Source: Shinella lacus
GTDB taxonomy: Bacteria > Pseudomonadota > Alphaproteobacteria > Rhizobiales > Rhizobiaceae
Assembly: GCF_010994755.1 (NCBI RefSeq)
Contig: NZ_WHSB02000023.1
Coordinates: 1-59,352, forward strand
DNA length: 59,352 bases
Direction of reading: 5' to 3'
The notes beneath the pieces were generated by a model. That model saw nothing but the letters and a program-made list of their open reading frames with translations. It did not search any database and had not been told where the DNA came from. This document shows, piece by piece, positions 1 to 12,539 of this stretch. Both the position numbers and the translations under genes were made by a program. How positions within the stretch are numbered: the stretch's first letter is position 1; each line of letters begins with the position of its first letter.

Positions 1-87
1 CCAGGTTCGGCTCAATTCTCACCAGCTCCGTCAGGAAACCTTGGAGCGAGTTCGTCGGCCGCCAGAAGCGCCGCCGCTCTCGTTCGA

Positions 88-165
88 TGAGCGGGTTATA
101 AGCCCACCTATACGAACACGTCAACAGGGCATGTGACATTTTTTTGAAAATTTCTTCGGAAAAGC
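88..165 (-). promoter_or_regulatory. Strong leftward promoter, probably of an rRNA operon or similar
   Basis: Read on the minus strand, a -35 hexamer TTGACG (119-124) and a -10 hexamer TTATAA (96-101) are separated by exactly 17 bp. An A/T-rich block resembling an UP element lies just upstream (about 140-160). Transcription would start near 88 and run off the left edge, so the product is not visible. The combination is typical of stable-RNA promoters. The link to rRNA is inferred; no 16S sequence is present in the first 88 bases. Confidence 0.55.
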
Positions 166-367
166 ATCCCGCCCTCTCACTTCCCCCGGATTTTCAGGGC
201 TTTTGCGCCCACCGAACCGCAAACGGCAGCGCCTGCCCTCAGATTTTCACAATCCGCACGTCTTAAGGATTGTTAAGAACCCGCGTGATTTGACTCGCAT
301 GCCCTCCCGCGTGCATGGTCGCGCGCTGAAAACCATAACAAACGACACAGGGCGAAGCGCAATCGGC

Positions 368-2326
368 ATGACCACTGACCGGAACATGATCCGATCCCTC
401 GGCAACGAACCGCCGATCCTCGCTGACGGGCGCAAGGCGCCCGACCGTCGCGAAATTTCCCTACGCTGGCTCTCCGGCACCTTCCTGACCGGCATCACCT
501 CTTCCATCCTTATGGGTGTGGCTCTCTTTGCTGCCCTGGACGGCCGCCAGCAGCTTGCCATTCCGGCCGAAGCCTTCGCGGCCCTCGGCACGCCCAACCA
601 GACGAGCAAGACCGGCGAAACGGCAAAACGCGGCGAGCGCGTCATAGAGACGGCGATCGTCGCCAAACCCGCCGACAAGAAGATCATGGAAATCTCCACC
701 ATGATCCATGACGGTGAAAAGGAAGTCGTGCGCCGCCAGCCCTTTGCCCATGTGAAGATGGCGCTCGCGGCAAACCACGCGACGAGCGAGGATTATCCGC
801 GCTTCGATCCGCTGGCGATCTTCTCCACCAACGGCCGGGATGCCGCGCCTGCCTCGCGCATGGGCACGATCTATGGTTCGGACGTCGAATCCGAAGTGGC
901 CTTGCAGACAGATGCCTTCCCGACCGGCGGCTCGGCGCTCGACTATGCCGACCAGATGTCGATCGAGGAAGTCGAGGAGAATGTGCGTACCAACGGTTCG
1001 GTGCTGACGGACGGTAGTTCGCAGGTCGCCTCCCTCTCTTATGTCGACCCGCAGCGCTTCGCCTCGGAAAGCACCGACCTCGACCTGTTGCAGGGGCTGA
1101 CCGCCCGCGTGGTCGAGGAGAATATGAGCGTTTCGAACTTCGACACGCTGACGCCCGACGATACCGAATATGCCGACGACGTCATCCCCGTGCGCCGCAC
1201 GGCCGAGATCGACCAGATCATGACGGCGGCCGGGTACACCAAGGCGCAGGGCGACGATCTTTCCGCCTATCTCGAAAGCCAGCTCGGCAGCCGCGAGCTT
1301 GCCGAGGGCGACGTGCTGCGCATTTGCATTTCGCAGAAGGGCAAGGAAGCCAGCATCGTGCGCGCCAGCGTCTATTCGCGCGGCCGCCATGTGACGACGG
1401 CGGCGCTGGACGACAGCGGCCGTTTCGTCAGCGGCGCCGAACCGCCGGTGCTCGATGCGGTGGCGACCGCCTTCGACGATGACGGCCGGCCGGCGATCAT
1501 TGCCGGGCGCGACCTGCCACGCGTCTATGACGGCATCTACCGCGCCGCCCTCTCCTACGGCATGGGCAAGGACATGACGACGGAAGTCATCCGCATCCTC
1601 GCCAGCAATGTCGATTTCCAGGCGCAGCTTCGGCCGACGGATTCACTTGAAGCCTTCTTCTCCGTCACCGACGAAAAGGGCACGGCGACGGAAGAGTCGG
1701 AAATCCTCTTCCTCGATGCCAAGTTCGGCGACACGGAAACCCGCGTCTACCGCTTCCAGAACCCGGACGACGAATCCGTCGACTACTATGACGAGGCCGG
1801 CAAGAGCATCCGGCAGTTCCTGCTGCGCAATCCCGTGCCGAACGGAGTCTTCCGCTCCGGCTTCGGCATGCGCCGCCATCCGATCCTTGGTTTCTCGCGC
1901 ATGCATACCGGCGTCGACTGGGCGGCACCGCGCGGCACGCCGATCATCGCGGCCGGCAACGGCGTGGTCGAAAAGGCCGGCTGGGATTCCGGCGGCTACG
2001 GCAACCAGACGCTGATCCGTCATGCCAACGGTTACGTCTCGTCCTACAATCACCAGAGCGCGATCGCCAAGGGCATCAAGCCGGGCGTGAAAGTGCGCCA
2101 GGGCCAGGTGATCGGCTTCGTCGGCACGACCGGCCTTTCGACCGGCCCGCACCTGCACTACGAGCTGATCGTCAACGGCAACAAGGTGGATGCGCTGAAG
2201 ATCCGCCTGCCCGGCGGCAAATCGCTGGAAGGCAAGGCGCTCGCCCAGTTCGAATTGGAGCGCAAGCGCATCGACGACCTGCTCGGCCGCGGCGACGACC
2301 CGACGGAAGTCGCGGAAACCCACTGA
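368..2326 (+). CDS. Membrane-anchored M23 (LytM) family metallopeptidase
   Basis: This is a predicted peptidoglycan endopeptidase of the M23/LytM family acting in the cell envelope. One transmembrane segment lies near residues 30-50, followed by a long acidic periplasmic region. The C-terminal LytM domain carries the zinc and catalytic residues: His513 and Asp517 in HTGVD, and His595 and His597 in HLH, so the active site looks intact. A TTG at 203 would extend the protein by 55 residues with no membrane or domain content, so ATG 368 is preferred; ATG 386 is also possible. A strong terminator follows the stop codon. Enzymes of this type cut peptide cross-links or activate amidases, but the exact substrate cannot be read from sequence. 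Confidence 0.85.
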   Translation: MTTDRNMIRSLGNEPPILADGRKAPDRREISLRWLSGTFLTGITSSILMGVALFAALDGRQQLAIPAEAFAALGTPNQTSKTGETAKRGERVIETAIVAKPADKKIMEISTMIHDGEKEVVRRQPFAHVKMALAANHATSEDYPRFDPLAIFSTNGRDAAPASRMGTIYGSDVESEVALQTDAFPTGGSALDYADQMSIEEVEENVRTNGSVLTDGSSQVASLSYVDPQRFASESTDLDLLQGLTARVVEENMSVSNFDTLTPDDTEYADDVIPVRRTAEIDQIMTAAGYTKAQGDDLSAYLESQLGSRELAEGDVLRICISQKGKEASIVRASVYSRGRHVTTAALDDSGRFVSGAEPPVLDAVATAFDDDGRPAIIAGRDLPRVYDGIYRAALSYGMGKDMTTEVIRILASNVDFQAQLRPTDSLEAFFSVTDEKGTATEESEILFLDAKFGDTETRVYRFQNPDDESVDYYDEAGKSIRQFLLRNPVPNGVFRSGFGMRRHPILGFSRMHTGVDWAAPRGTPIIAAGNGVVEKAGWDSGGYGNQTLIRHANGYVSSYNHQSAIAKGIKPGVKVRQGQVIGFVGTTGLSTGPHLHYELIVNGNKVDALKIRLPGGKSLEGKALAQFELERKRIDDLLGRGDDPTEVAETH

Positions 2327-2333
2327 ACGAGAA

Positions 2334-2364
2334 AAGCGCGGGCCGAGACCCGCGCTTCTTTTTT
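2334..2364 (+). terminator. Rho-independent terminator after the M23 peptidase gene
   Basis: A perfect 9-bp stem (AAGCGCGGG/CCCGCGCTT) with a 6-nt loop is followed by a run of T residues. It lies 8 bp past the peptidase stop codon and also sits between two convergent genes, so it may limit readthrough from clpB. Confidence 0.85.
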
Positions 2365-2382
2365 CAAGATCGATGATGCGCC

Positions 2383-4989
<2,607 letters not shown>

Positions 4990-5197
4990 CATCTGCCTCC
5001 AGTACTCGGCCGGCCCTTCAAGGCACCGGTCGACGATTAGGATAAGGCTCCCATCAAGGCGAACCTTTCATGCGTGCGGTGCTCCGGCCTTGCGCCGGGT
5101 CAACCGCCTGAGGGGAATATGGTGGAGGCATTTTGTGAATTAAAGGGAGCGCCGCAGGCCCGGGCCGAGATTTTTCCAGGTCGACCTTGCAAAGCGC

Positions 5198-5224
5198 AAG
5201 AACCCGGCGCGAGGCCGGGTTCTT
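5198..5224 (-). terminator. Hairpin downstream of the DUF4167 gene
   Basis: A perfect 11-bp stem (AAGAACCCGGC/GCCGGGTTCTT) with a 5-nt loop lies 19 bp past the stop codon of the minus-strand DUF4167 gene. The following T-run is poor, so termination is likely but not certain. Confidence 0.6.
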
Positions 5225-5243
5225 CGATGCTGGGCAGATGCCG

Positions 5244-5930
5244 TTATTCCGAGGCTTCGAGCGCCGGAGCGTCTTCGCCGGCAGGCTGTGCTTCGTCGCC
5301 GGCGGCCCCGGCTTCGCCACGGCGCGGACGGCGCGGGCGCGGTGCGCTGCGGCGGCGTGCCGGAGCACGGCCGGCGGGGGCAGCGGCTTCCTCTTCGAGC
5401 GAGACTTCAGCCGGCGTGCCTTCGATCACCGGCTGCGGGCCGGAACCGTCGATGACGGGCTGTTCGACAGGAACCACCACGGGGGCTGGGGCCGGTGCTG
5501 CGGCAACGTGTGCCGGCTCGTCGACGGCCGTCGAATCGACTTCGTCCTGATCACGGTCGTAGCCGTCACGGTCGTTGAAATCGTTCCGATCGGCATTGTC
5601 CGGGCGCTCATCCCGCGGGAAGCGGTCCTGCATCTGCGCCTGAGCGGCGGCAATGATGCGATTGTAGTGCTCGGCATGCTGAAGATAGTTTTCCGCCATG
5701 ACGCGGTCACCGGAGCTATGGGCGTCGCGGGCCAGCGCCGAATATTTCTCAGCGATATGCTGGGCCGTGCCCCTGATCTTCACGTCCGGACCCGAACTGT
5801 CGTAGGTCCTCGTCAGGGGATTGCCACCCTTGCGGTGGTTGTTGTTGTTATTGTTGTTATTGCTGTTGTTATTATTGTTATTGTTGTTGTTACGCCCGCG
5901 GCCGCGCTTGTTTTGCTGTCCTGGCCTCAT
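5244..5930 (-). CDS. DUF4167 domain-containing protein with poly-Asn tract
   Basis: This 228-aa protein is recognisable as DUF4167, an alphaproteobacterial family of unknown function. A basic N-terminus is followed by two uninterrupted asparagine runs (residues 14-22 and 24-31) broken by one serine. The conserved core (about 35-110) contains helices with KIRGTAQHIAEKY and HAEHYNRIIAAAQ. The tail is acidic and proline/alanine-rich, with a short RRPRR-type basic patch, and is probably disordered. The basic, Asn-rich N-terminus suggests nucleic-acid binding, but that is inference. It is transcribed in the same direction as prmC-prfA but separated from them by about 330 bp, so it probably has its own promoter. 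Confidence 0.85.
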   Translation of the reverse strand: MRPGQQNKRGRGRNNNNNNNNNSNNNNNNNNHRKGGNPLTRTYDSSGPDVKIRGTAQHIAEKYSALARDAHSSGDRVMAENYLQHAEHYNRIIAAAQAQMQDRFPRDERPDNADRNDFNDRDGYDRDQDEVDSTAVDEPAHVAAAPAPAPVVVPVEQPVIDGSGPQPVIEGTPAEVSLEEEAAAPAGRAPARRRSAPRPRRPRRGEAGAAGDEAQPAGEDAPALEASE

Positions 5931-6260
5931 ATGTCACTCACCTAACGTATCGTGTCTTGATGATCATGTGTCTGACGCCTGATCGGGACACGCCAGATCA
6001 AGCATCCTTACCCGCGGGCAAACCACGCCGGTCGGTGGTCCTGTCGCTGTAAGACGTCAAATTAACAGGTACCCGCACGGGGCAGTCTTCAACCCTAGCA
6101 ACTCTTCGGAGAGAGCAACCCTCGCGATCGGATCATGCAGGAACGAATCTCTGTGCCATGACCTCTTGCCCAGTGCGTGCCCGCAACCTAGCCCGCTTCC
6201 TCTACGATTCCAAGCCTTTTCTTTGCGGTTGCGGAAATTGCTGCGCTTGCGCAACAAGAT
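5931..6260. other. 330-bp intergenic region upstream of the DUF4167 gene
   Basis: There is no credible gene here; short open frames have no recognisable content. The region must hold the DUF4167 promoter and the 3' end of the prmC transcript. I see no clear sigma-70 promoter, terminator or known structured RNA. Confidence 0.5.
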
Positions 6261-7133
6261 TTAAACAACCGCCGCTTTTGTGAAGAGGAGAACGCGGTCG
6301 TTGCCGCCGAAATCCCTGACCGCCTCGATTCGCGCAAAACCGTTTTCGCGCATGATCGCGGTGACCTGATCCTTCTGGTCGTAACCGATTTCGTAAGCCA
6401 CCAGGCCGTTGTCCCGAAGATGATCGCCCGCCCCGGCTGCAATCGTGCGGTAGGCATCGAGCCCGTCGTCTCCGCCATCCAGCGCCAGGATCGGATCGTA
6501 GAGCCGCACCTCGTCGTCCAGCGTTCCGATCACGGAGCGGACGATATAGGGAGGATTTGACACAATGATGTCGAACACCCCGGCCACAGCTGCAAACCAG
6601 TCGCTCTCGACCGCCTCGAAGCGGTCTGCGACCCCATTGATGTCGGCATTGCGCCGCGCCGTTTCAAGGGCGCCGGGCGAAAGATCGGTTCCGACACCCG
6701 TGGCGCCCGCGACGAGATCGAGCAGCGCAAGACAGATCGCCCCCGTTCCCGTGCCCAGATCCAGGATGCGACAGCCGCCGGTCTCGCCAACCATGCGCGT
6801 CGCGTGGGGCACCAGCGTGTCGACGAGCACTTCGGTATCCGGCCGCGGCTCCAGCGTTTCAGGCGAGAGCGCGAGATCGAGCCGCGAAAAGGCCCGGCGA
6901 CCGAGGATGCGGTGCACCGGCTCGCGCGCCACGCGCCGCGCCAGCGCCCGGTCGATGGCCGCCTGCTGCGCACCGTCGAGCGCGCGCGCGCCATCGGTGA
7001 CGAAGGCCGTGGGCGACAGGTCGAGAAGGCCGGCGATCAGCCGCCGCGCGTCGAGCGCGCCATCCGCAAGGCCCGCCTCCGAAAGCCGGCGCCGCGCCGT
7101 GGCCAGCGCCTCGGCGAGCGTGGCGCCGCTCAT
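6261..7133 (-). CDS. prmC: Release factor glutamine N5-methyltransferase PrmC
   Basis: PrmC methylates the glutamine of the GGQ motif in class 1 peptide release factors using S-adenosylmethionine, which improves termination. The 290-aa protein has the PrmC N-terminal helical domain, the SAM-binding loop GTGTG (127-131) and the diagnostic NPPY substrate-glutamine motif (193-196). Its start codon overlaps the prfA stop by 4 bp (ATGA), so the two are translationally coupled. That fits its role, since RF1 encoded by prfA is its substrate. Confidence 0.95.
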   Translation of the reverse strand: MSGATLAEALATARRRLSEAGLADGALDARRLIAGLLDLSPTAFVTDGARALDGAQQAAIDRALARRVAREPVHRILGRRAFSRLDLALSPETLEPRPDTEVLVDTLVPHATRMVGETGGCRILDLGTGTGAICLALLDLVAGATGVGTDLSPGALETARRNADINGVADRFEAVESDWFAAVAGVFDIIVSNPPYIVRSVIGTLDDEVRLYDPILALDGGDDGLDAYRTIAAGAGDHLRDNGLVAYEIGYDQKDQVTAIMRENGFARIEAVRDFGGNDRVLLFTKAAVV

Positions 7134-8212
7134 CGGCCCTGTTCGCCGAGCTGTGCCAGCTGGCCGGCCTGGTAATCGGCGACCAGCGCATCGACCACTT
7201 CGTCGATTTCGCCGATCATCATACGGTCGAGCTTGTAGAGCGTCAGGTTGATGCGGTGGTCCGTGACGCGGCCTTGCGGGAAATTGTAGGTGCGGATGCG
7301 CTCGGACCGGTCGCCGGAGCCGACCTGGCTTCTGCGGTCGGCGGAGCGTTCGCTGTCGGCGCGCTGGCGCTCCATGTCATAGAGCCGCGAGCGCAGCACC
7401 TGCATGGCCTTGGCCCGGTTCTGGTGCTGCGATTTTTCCGAGCTCGTCACGACGAGGCCGGTCGGAAGATGCGTGATGCGCACCGCCGAGTCCGTCGTGT
7501 TGACGTGCTGGCCGCCGGCACCCGACGAACGCATCGTGTCGATGCGGATGTCTTCCGCGCGTACCTCGATGTCGATTTCTTCCGCTTCCGGCAGCACCGC
7601 GACGGTCGCTGCGGACGTATGGATGCGCCCGCTCGCCTCTGTTTCCGGAACGCGCTGCACGCGGTGCACGCCCGATTCGAACTTTAGCTTGGCGAACACG
7701 CCGCGCCCGGTGATGGTGGCGATGATTTCCTTGAAGCCGCCCGCCTCGCCCTCGCTGGAAGAGAGCACCTCGACCTTCCAGCCATTGGCGGCGGCGTAAC
7801 GCTCGTACATGCGAAACAGGTCGCCGGCAAAAAGTGCTGCCTCCGAGCCGCCCGTACCGGCGCGGATTTCAAGGATCGCGCTCTTCTCGTCGGCCGCGTC
7901 CTTCGGGAGAAGCAGGATCTGCATCTCCTTTTCGAGACCTTCGAGCCGCTCCTTCTGCTCCGGCAGCTCCATCTCCGCGAGATCGCGCATCTCCCGGTCG
8001 GTCGCCTTGTCGTTGAGCAGCACCTCAAGGTCGGCGATCTCGCCATTGACCTTCTGGTATTCGCGGATTTTCGTCACGACGGGCTGAAGCTCGGAATATT
8101 CCGAGGCGAGACGCACATAGGTCTCCGAATCCGGCCCCGCCGACATGCGTGCCTCGATCTCGCCGAAACGGCGTTCAAGGTCACGCATCTTTTCAACGGG
8201 AAGCTTCGCCAC
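7130..8212 (-). CDS. prfA: Peptide chain release factor 1 (RF1)
   Basis: RF1 recognises UAA and UAG stop codons and triggers peptide release on the ribosome. The sequence has the catalytic GGQ at residues 233-235 and the P-x-T codon-recognition tripeptide (PET, 189-191), which separates it from RF2. Length (360 aa) is normal. It sits 20 bp downstream of ptsP and overlaps prmC by 4 bp, so ptsP-prfA-prmC are probably co-transcribed. Confidence 0.97.
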   Translation of the reverse strand: MAKLPVEKMRDLERRFGEIEARMSAGPDSETYVRLASEYSELQPVVTKIREYQKVNGEIADLEVLLNDKATDREMRDLAEMELPEQKERLEGLEKEMQILLLPKDAADEKSAILEIRAGTGGSEAALFAGDLFRMYERYAAANGWKVEVLSSSEGEAGGFKEIIATITGRGVFAKLKFESGVHRVQRVPETEASGRIHTSAATVAVLPEAEEIDIEVRAEDIRIDTMRSSGAGGQHVNTTDSAVRITHLPTGLVVTSSEKSQHQNRAKAMQVLRSRLYDMERQRADSERSADRRSQVGSGDRSERIRTYNFPQGRVTDHRINLTLYKLDRMMIGEIDEVVDALVADYQAGQLAQLGEQGR

Positions 8213-8232
8213 CGTTTAAACTCCAGTCAATT

Positions 8233-10500
8233 TCAAAGCGGAACGCCGTTTTCGGCCGCAAAGTCGGTGAGGATCTGGCGGATCGAGGCCGTCGGCTTCG
8301 TGTCGTCGAGTGCCGGCATCAGCACCGCCTCGAGTTTTGCCGCATCGAGTGAAAGCAGCATCGACTTCACCGGGCCGATCGCCGCCGGCGACATCGAGAC
8401 GGAGCGGAAACCGATGCCGAGCAGCGCCATGGCGGAAATTGGCTTGCTCGCCATCTCGCCGCAGAGCGTCACCGAGGTCTCGTTGCGCTCGCCGGCCCGC
8501 ACGATGTCGCGCAGGATGCGCAGGAACGGCCGGCCGAGCGTGTCGAAACGATCGGAGACGCGGGCATTGCCGCGGTCGACCGCCATGGCGAACTGGAACA
8601 GGTCGTTCGAGCCGACCGAGACGAAATCGACCTCGGCCATCAGCTCGTCGAGCTGCCAGAGCAGCGCCGGCACTTCCAGCATCGCGCCGAATTGCAGCTT
8701 CTTAGGCAACTGCTCGCCGATCTTCGATTGGCGCTGGATCTCCTTCTGGAGAAGGTCGCGGACCTCCTTCAGCTCGGAGACTTCGGTCACCATCGGCAGC
8801 ATCATGCGCAGGTCCGCGCCCGCCGCCGCCCGCAACATGGCGCGAAGCTGCGTGCGCAGCAGGCCCGGCCGGTCGAGCGACAGGCGGATGGCCCGCCAGC
8901 CGAGCGCCGGGTTTTCCTCTTCCGCCGCGCGGAAATAGGGCACGACCTTGTCGCCGCCGATATCGAGCGTGCGGAACGTCACCGGCCGGCCGCCGGCCTG
9001 CTTCAGCACGTTGCGATAGAACGCCTCCTGCTCCTCCGCCTTCGGCATGGTCGAGGCGATCATGAACTGGAGTTCGGTGCGGAACAGGCCGATGCCGGAG
9101 GCACCGGATTCGTTGAGATGCGGCAGGTCGACCAGAAGGCCGGCATTCATCTGGAGATTGATGTGGCGGCCGTCCTTCGTCACCGGCTCGACGGCCCGCA
9201 GCGCCCGGTACTGTTCCTGCCGGCGAGCCCGGAAGCGGACCTTCTCTTCGTAGGAACGCTGGAGATCCGCCAGCGGCCGCAGATGCACCCGTGCATCCTC
9301 GCCATCGACGATGATGGAGTCACCGTTTTCCGCAAGCGCCACCGCGCCCGCCGCCTGGCCAACCACCGGAATGCCCATGGCGCGCGCGACGATCACCACA
9401 TGGCTCGTCACCGCGCCCTCTTCGAGCACGAGGCCGCGCACGTTCTGGCGCGGATAATCGAGCAGTTCGGCGGCACCCATGGCACGCGCCACGACAATCG
9501 CATCGTTCGGGAAGCTGCTGGCCGATAGTTTCGCGCCGTAGCCCGTCAACTGGCGCAGCAGGCGGTTCGCCAGATCGTCGAAATCATGCATGCGCTCGCG
9601 CAGATACGGGTCCGTCAGGCGGATCATGCGCGCCTTCGTCTCGCTCTGTACCCGCTCGACCGCCGCTTCCGCCGTCAGGCCGTTGCGGATCGCCTCTTCG
9701 AGCTTTCTTACCCAGCCGCGGTCATGCGCGAACATGCGGTAGGTTTCCAGCACCTCGCGGTGCTCGCCCTCCATCGACACCTCGCGGCGCGACAGCATGT
9801 CGTCGATCGAGATGCGCAGCGAGCCGAGCGCCTCGGCCAGACGGCCGAGTTCGTGCTCGGAATCTTCGTTCAACAGGTTGGTGACGACGATGCGCGGCTC
9901 GTGCAGCACGACATAGCCGAGGCCGATGCCTTCGCCGAAGCTCGAACCCTCGATCGCGACGGGGCGGGAGAGGTCGAGTTCGAGGCCGGGCTTGGTGAGC
10001 TTCTTCAGCTCCCCGGTCGCCACCATTTCCGCAATCACCATCGCCGTCGTTTCGAGCGCCTCCACCTCGTCTTCGCGGTAGGTGCGGCTCGCCTTGTTCT
10101 GCACGACAAGCACGCCGAGCGCCCTGCCGGTTCGCAAGATAGGAACGCCGAGGAAGGAGTGGTAGATCTCCTCGCCCGTTTCCGGCAGGTATGTGAACGC
10201 GGGATGGGATTGCGCGTCGGAGAGGTTCAGGGGCCGCGCGGAAGCGGCAATCGTGCCGACGAGGCCCTGGCCCATCTTGAGCTGTGCCAGGTGCACGGCA
10301 CCGGGATTGAGACCTTCGGTCGCATAAAGTTCGAGCACGCCATCGGAGCGCAGCACGTAAACGGAACACACCTCCGCGACCATGTTCTGCGCGATCTGGC
10401 GCACGATCTGGTCTAGGCGCTCCTGCGGCTCGAGCGGCTCCGCCATCAATTCGCGCAGCCGCTTGAGAAGAACGCGCGGACCCGCGGAGAGATCTCTCAT
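8233..10500 (-). CDS. ptsP: Nitrogen PTS enzyme I (EI-Ntr), GAF-containing phosphoenolpyruvate phosphotransferase
   Basis: EI-Ntr takes phosphate from phosphoenolpyruvate and passes it to NPr, starting the regulatory nitrogen PTS rather than sugar uptake. The 755-aa protein has an N-terminal GAF domain (about 15-160) that separates it from the sugar-PTS enzyme PtsI. It continues with the PTS-EI helical domain, the swivelling phosphohistidine domain with active His367 in TSHVVIVAR, and a C-terminal PEP-binding TIM barrel. In the EI-Ntr family the GAF domain senses nitrogen status (glutamine). Lying just downstream of lysC is a common rhizobial arrangement. Confidence 0.95.
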   Translation of the reverse strand: MRDLSAGPRVLLKRLRELMAEPLEPQERLDQIVRQIAQNMVAEVCSVYVLRSDGVLELYATEGLNPGAVHLAQLKMGQGLVGTIAASARPLNLSDAQSHPAFTYLPETGEEIYHSFLGVPILRTGRALGVLVVQNKASRTYREDEVEALETTAMVIAEMVATGELKKLTKPGLELDLSRPVAIEGSSFGEGIGLGYVVLHEPRIVVTNLLNEDSEHELGRLAEALGSLRISIDDMLSRREVSMEGEHREVLETYRMFAHDRGWVRKLEEAIRNGLTAEAAVERVQSETKARMIRLTDPYLRERMHDFDDLANRLLRQLTGYGAKLSASSFPNDAIVVARAMGAAELLDYPRQNVRGLVLEEGAVTSHVVIVARAMGIPVVGQAAGAVALAENGDSIIVDGEDARVHLRPLADLQRSYEEKVRFRARRQEQYRALRAVEPVTKDGRHINLQMNAGLLVDLPHLNESGASGIGLFRTELQFMIASTMPKAEEQEAFYRNVLKQAGGRPVTFRTLDIGGDKVVPYFRAAEEENPALGWRAIRLSLDRPGLLRTQLRAMLRAAAGADLRMMLPMVTEVSELKEVRDLLQKEIQRQSKIGEQLPKKLQFGAMLEVPALLWQLDELMAEVDFVSVGSNDLFQFAMAVDRGNARVSDRFDTLGRPFLRILRDIVRAGERNETSVTLCGEMASKPISAMALLGIGFRSVSMSPAAIGPVKSMLLSLDAAKLEAVLMPALDDTKPTASIRQILTDFAAENGVPL

Positions 10501-10586
10501 CGCGTGGCGTCTCCTGAAAATGACGTTACCTCACCGACGCTTGGCTACGCCGGCGATCAGAAGATCGGCGCCGAGTCAGCCGGTCC

Positions 10587-11861
10587 TTACTTCTTATCGA
10601 GACCGTAAACGGAATGCAAAGTCCGAACAGCGAGTTCCGCATATGCACCGTCGATAAGAATGGAAATCTTGATCTCGGAGGTGGTGATCGCCTTGATGTT
10701 GATGCCCTTGTCGGCCAGCGCCCGGAAGGCGGAGGCCGCAACACCCGCATGGCTGCGCATGCCGATGCCGATGACGGAGACCTTCACGAGGCCCGTTTCG
10801 TGCTGGATCACGTCGAAACCGACCTGCTCTTTGGCGCCTTCGAGCACCCGCAGCGCCTTCTCCATGTCGCCCGAGGGCACGGTGAACGTCATGTCGGTCT
10901 TCGAGCCGTCCTCGGAAATGTTCTGGACGATCATGTCGACATTTATATGCGATTCGGCGAGCGGGCCGAAGATCGCGGCCGAAACGCCCGGCCGGTCGGC
11001 GACGCGGCGGAGCGAAATCTGCGCTTCATCCTTGGCATAGGCGATGCCGGTTACGACTTCCTGTTCCACGATCTCTTCCTCATCACAAATCAGCGTACCG
11101 GGCGGGTTCAGAAGATCGCCCATGCCCGGCGCATCGGGATCCTCGAAAGAGGAACGAACGAAGGTGCGCACCTTGTGCACCATGGCAAGCTCGACCGAGC
11201 GCACCTGCAGGACCTTGGCGCCGAGCGACGCCATTTCGAGCATTTCCTCGAAGGCGATCTTCTTCAGGCGGCGCGCCTTCGGCTCGATGCGCGGGTCGGT
11301 CGTGTAGACGCCATCGACGTCGGTATAGATGTCGCAACGATCCGCCTTGACGGCCGCGGCAATCGCAACAGCGGAGGTATCCGAACCGCCGCGGCCGAGC
11401 GTGGCCACGCGATTGTCCGGGCCGAGACCCTGGAAGCCGGCGACGACGGCCACCTGGCCCTCGCCCATGCGGCGGATCATTTCCGAACCCTCGATGTCGA
11501 GGATGCGGGCGGCGCCATGCGCGTTGTCGGTCTTGATCGGGATCTGCCAGCCCTGCCAGGAGCGGGCGTCGATGCCCATCGACTGGAGCGCGATAGCGAG
11601 AAGGCCGGCGGTCACCAGTTCGCCGGAAGCGACGATCGCGTCATATTCGCGCGCGTCGTAGAAGGGCGAGTTGGCGCCCGTCACCTTCGGCATGCCCTGC
11701 ACCCAGGCAACCAGCTCGTTGGTCTTGCCGGACATGGCGGAAACGACGACGGCGACCTCGTGGCCGGCATCGACCTCGCGTTTCACATGGCGGGCCACAT
11801 TGTGGATACGGTCGAGGTCAGCGACGGACGTTCCGCCGAATTTCATCACGATGCGTGCCAT
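10587..11861 (-). CDS. lysC: Aspartate kinase
   Basis: This enzyme phosphorylates aspartate, the first step to lysine, methionine, threonine and diaminopimelate. The 424-aa protein has the amino-acid kinase domain (N-terminal KFGGTSV motif, about 1-240) and two C-terminal ACT domains (about 265-420) that bind the feedback inhibitors lysine and/or threonine. It is a stand-alone kinase with no homoserine dehydrogenase fusion. It is followed 86 bp later by ptsP in the same direction; a shared transcript is possible. Confidence 0.95.
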   Translation of the reverse strand: MARIVMKFGGTSVADLDRIHNVARHVKREVDAGHEVAVVVSAMSGKTNELVAWVQGMPKVTGANSPFYDAREYDAIVASGELVTAGLLAIALQSMGIDARSWQGWQIPIKTDNAHGAARILDIEGSEMIRRMGEGQVAVVAGFQGLGPDNRVATLGRGGSDTSAVAIAAAVKADRCDIYTDVDGVYTTDPRIEPKARRLKKIAFEEMLEMASLGAKVLQVRSVELAMVHKVRTFVRSSFEDPDAPGMGDLLNPPGTLICDEEEIVEQEVVTGIAYAKDEAQISLRRVADRPGVSAAIFGPLAESHINVDMIVQNISEDGSKTDMTFTVPSGDMEKALRVLEGAKEQVGFDVIQHETGLVKVSVIGIGMRSHAGVAASAFRALADKGINIKAITTSEIKISILIDGAYAELAVRTLHSVYGLDKK

Positions 11862-11904
11862 GAGTGTGTACCGCTATTCCATATGTACGCGCGAGCGCGC
11901 GGGA

Positions 11905-11940
11905 GAAACCGCGGGGTCTCTTAGCGGAAGACCCCGCGGT
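11905..11940 (-). terminator. Terminator between the methyltransferase gene and lysC
   Basis: A perfect 12-bp GC-rich stem (11908-11919 with 11929-11940; core ACCGCGGGGTCT) and a 9-nt loop are followed on the minus strand by TTTC. It lies 32 bp past the methyltransferase stop and upstream of lysC, separating the two units. Confidence 0.7.
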
Positions 11941-11972
11941 GTGCAATGCATGGAATCCGGCAAACGGTACGC

Positions 11973-12539
11973 TCAGCCCTTGCGGCTGATGCGGTAGACG
12001 AAGGCGGGCGGCACATTGCGCAGCGTGCCGCCAACGCGGACGGCCGTAAGCCCGAGCCCGTCGAGCACGGCGCGCGGCACCGGGCAGCGCAGGCCATAGG
12101 TGAACTGATAGAGCGCCGCCCCCTCGCCAAGCCGTTCAAACGTCCCGGCCAGGATCGCCCGCACCGTCTCCGGCCGCATCGAGAGCAAGGGCAGGCCGCT
12201 GATGGCAGCACCAGCAGTCTCCGGGCAGGACCGCGCGACATCCGTCGCATCGATACAGGCGATCTTCGCCTTGGGGAAGCGCTGCTGGAGCAGTGCGGCG
12301 AATTCGACCCCCTTCTCAACGAGCAGGATGTCCTCTTCCGCGACCCCACGCCGCAGCAGGGCGCGCGTGAAAACGCCGGTGCCCGGCCCAAGTTCAATGA
12401 CGCGGCCGGTCTCAGGCCCGATCTCGCGCACGATGAGATCGGCCAGCGCCTTGCCCGAGGGCGTGATCGACGCCACCCGCAGCGGATCGCGGATCCACTC
12501 GCGGAAGAAATGGCAGCCGTCCATTGTCGTTGTGGTCAT
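11973..12539 (-). CDS. Class I SAM methyltransferase, phospholipid N-methyltransferase-like
   Basis: This is a 188-aa methyltransferase with the SAM-binding motif ELGPGTG near residue 48 and an acidic post-strand residue in LLVEKG. The N-terminal FFREWIRDP and SITPSG segments resemble rhizobial PmtA-type phosphatidylethanolamine N-methyltransferases and related rRNA-dimethylase-fold enzymes. The reaction could be methylation of phosphatidylethanolamine toward phosphatidylcholine, but similarity alone does not prove the substrate. Its start overlaps the stop of the upstream SDR gene by 4 bp, so the two form an operon. Confidence 0.7.
   Translation of the reverse strand: MTTTTMDGCHFFREWIRDPLRVASITPSGKALADLIVREIGPETGRVIELGPGTGVFTRALLRRGVAEEDILLVEKGVEFAALLQQRFPKAKIACIDATDVARSCPETAGAAISGLPLLSMRPETVRAILAGTFERLGEGAALYQFTYGLRCPVPRAVLDGLGLTAVRVGGTLRNVPPAFVYRISRKG

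Noticed and set aside
203..367. TTG 203 as the M23 peptidase start
   Set aside because: The extra 55 residues precede the membrane anchor without a signal or conservation, and no ribosome site is visible.
4993..5243. Sigma-32 heat-shock promoter before clpB
   Set aside because: A CTTGAT sequence is present but no matching -10 element lies at the expected distance, so it is not reported as a feature.
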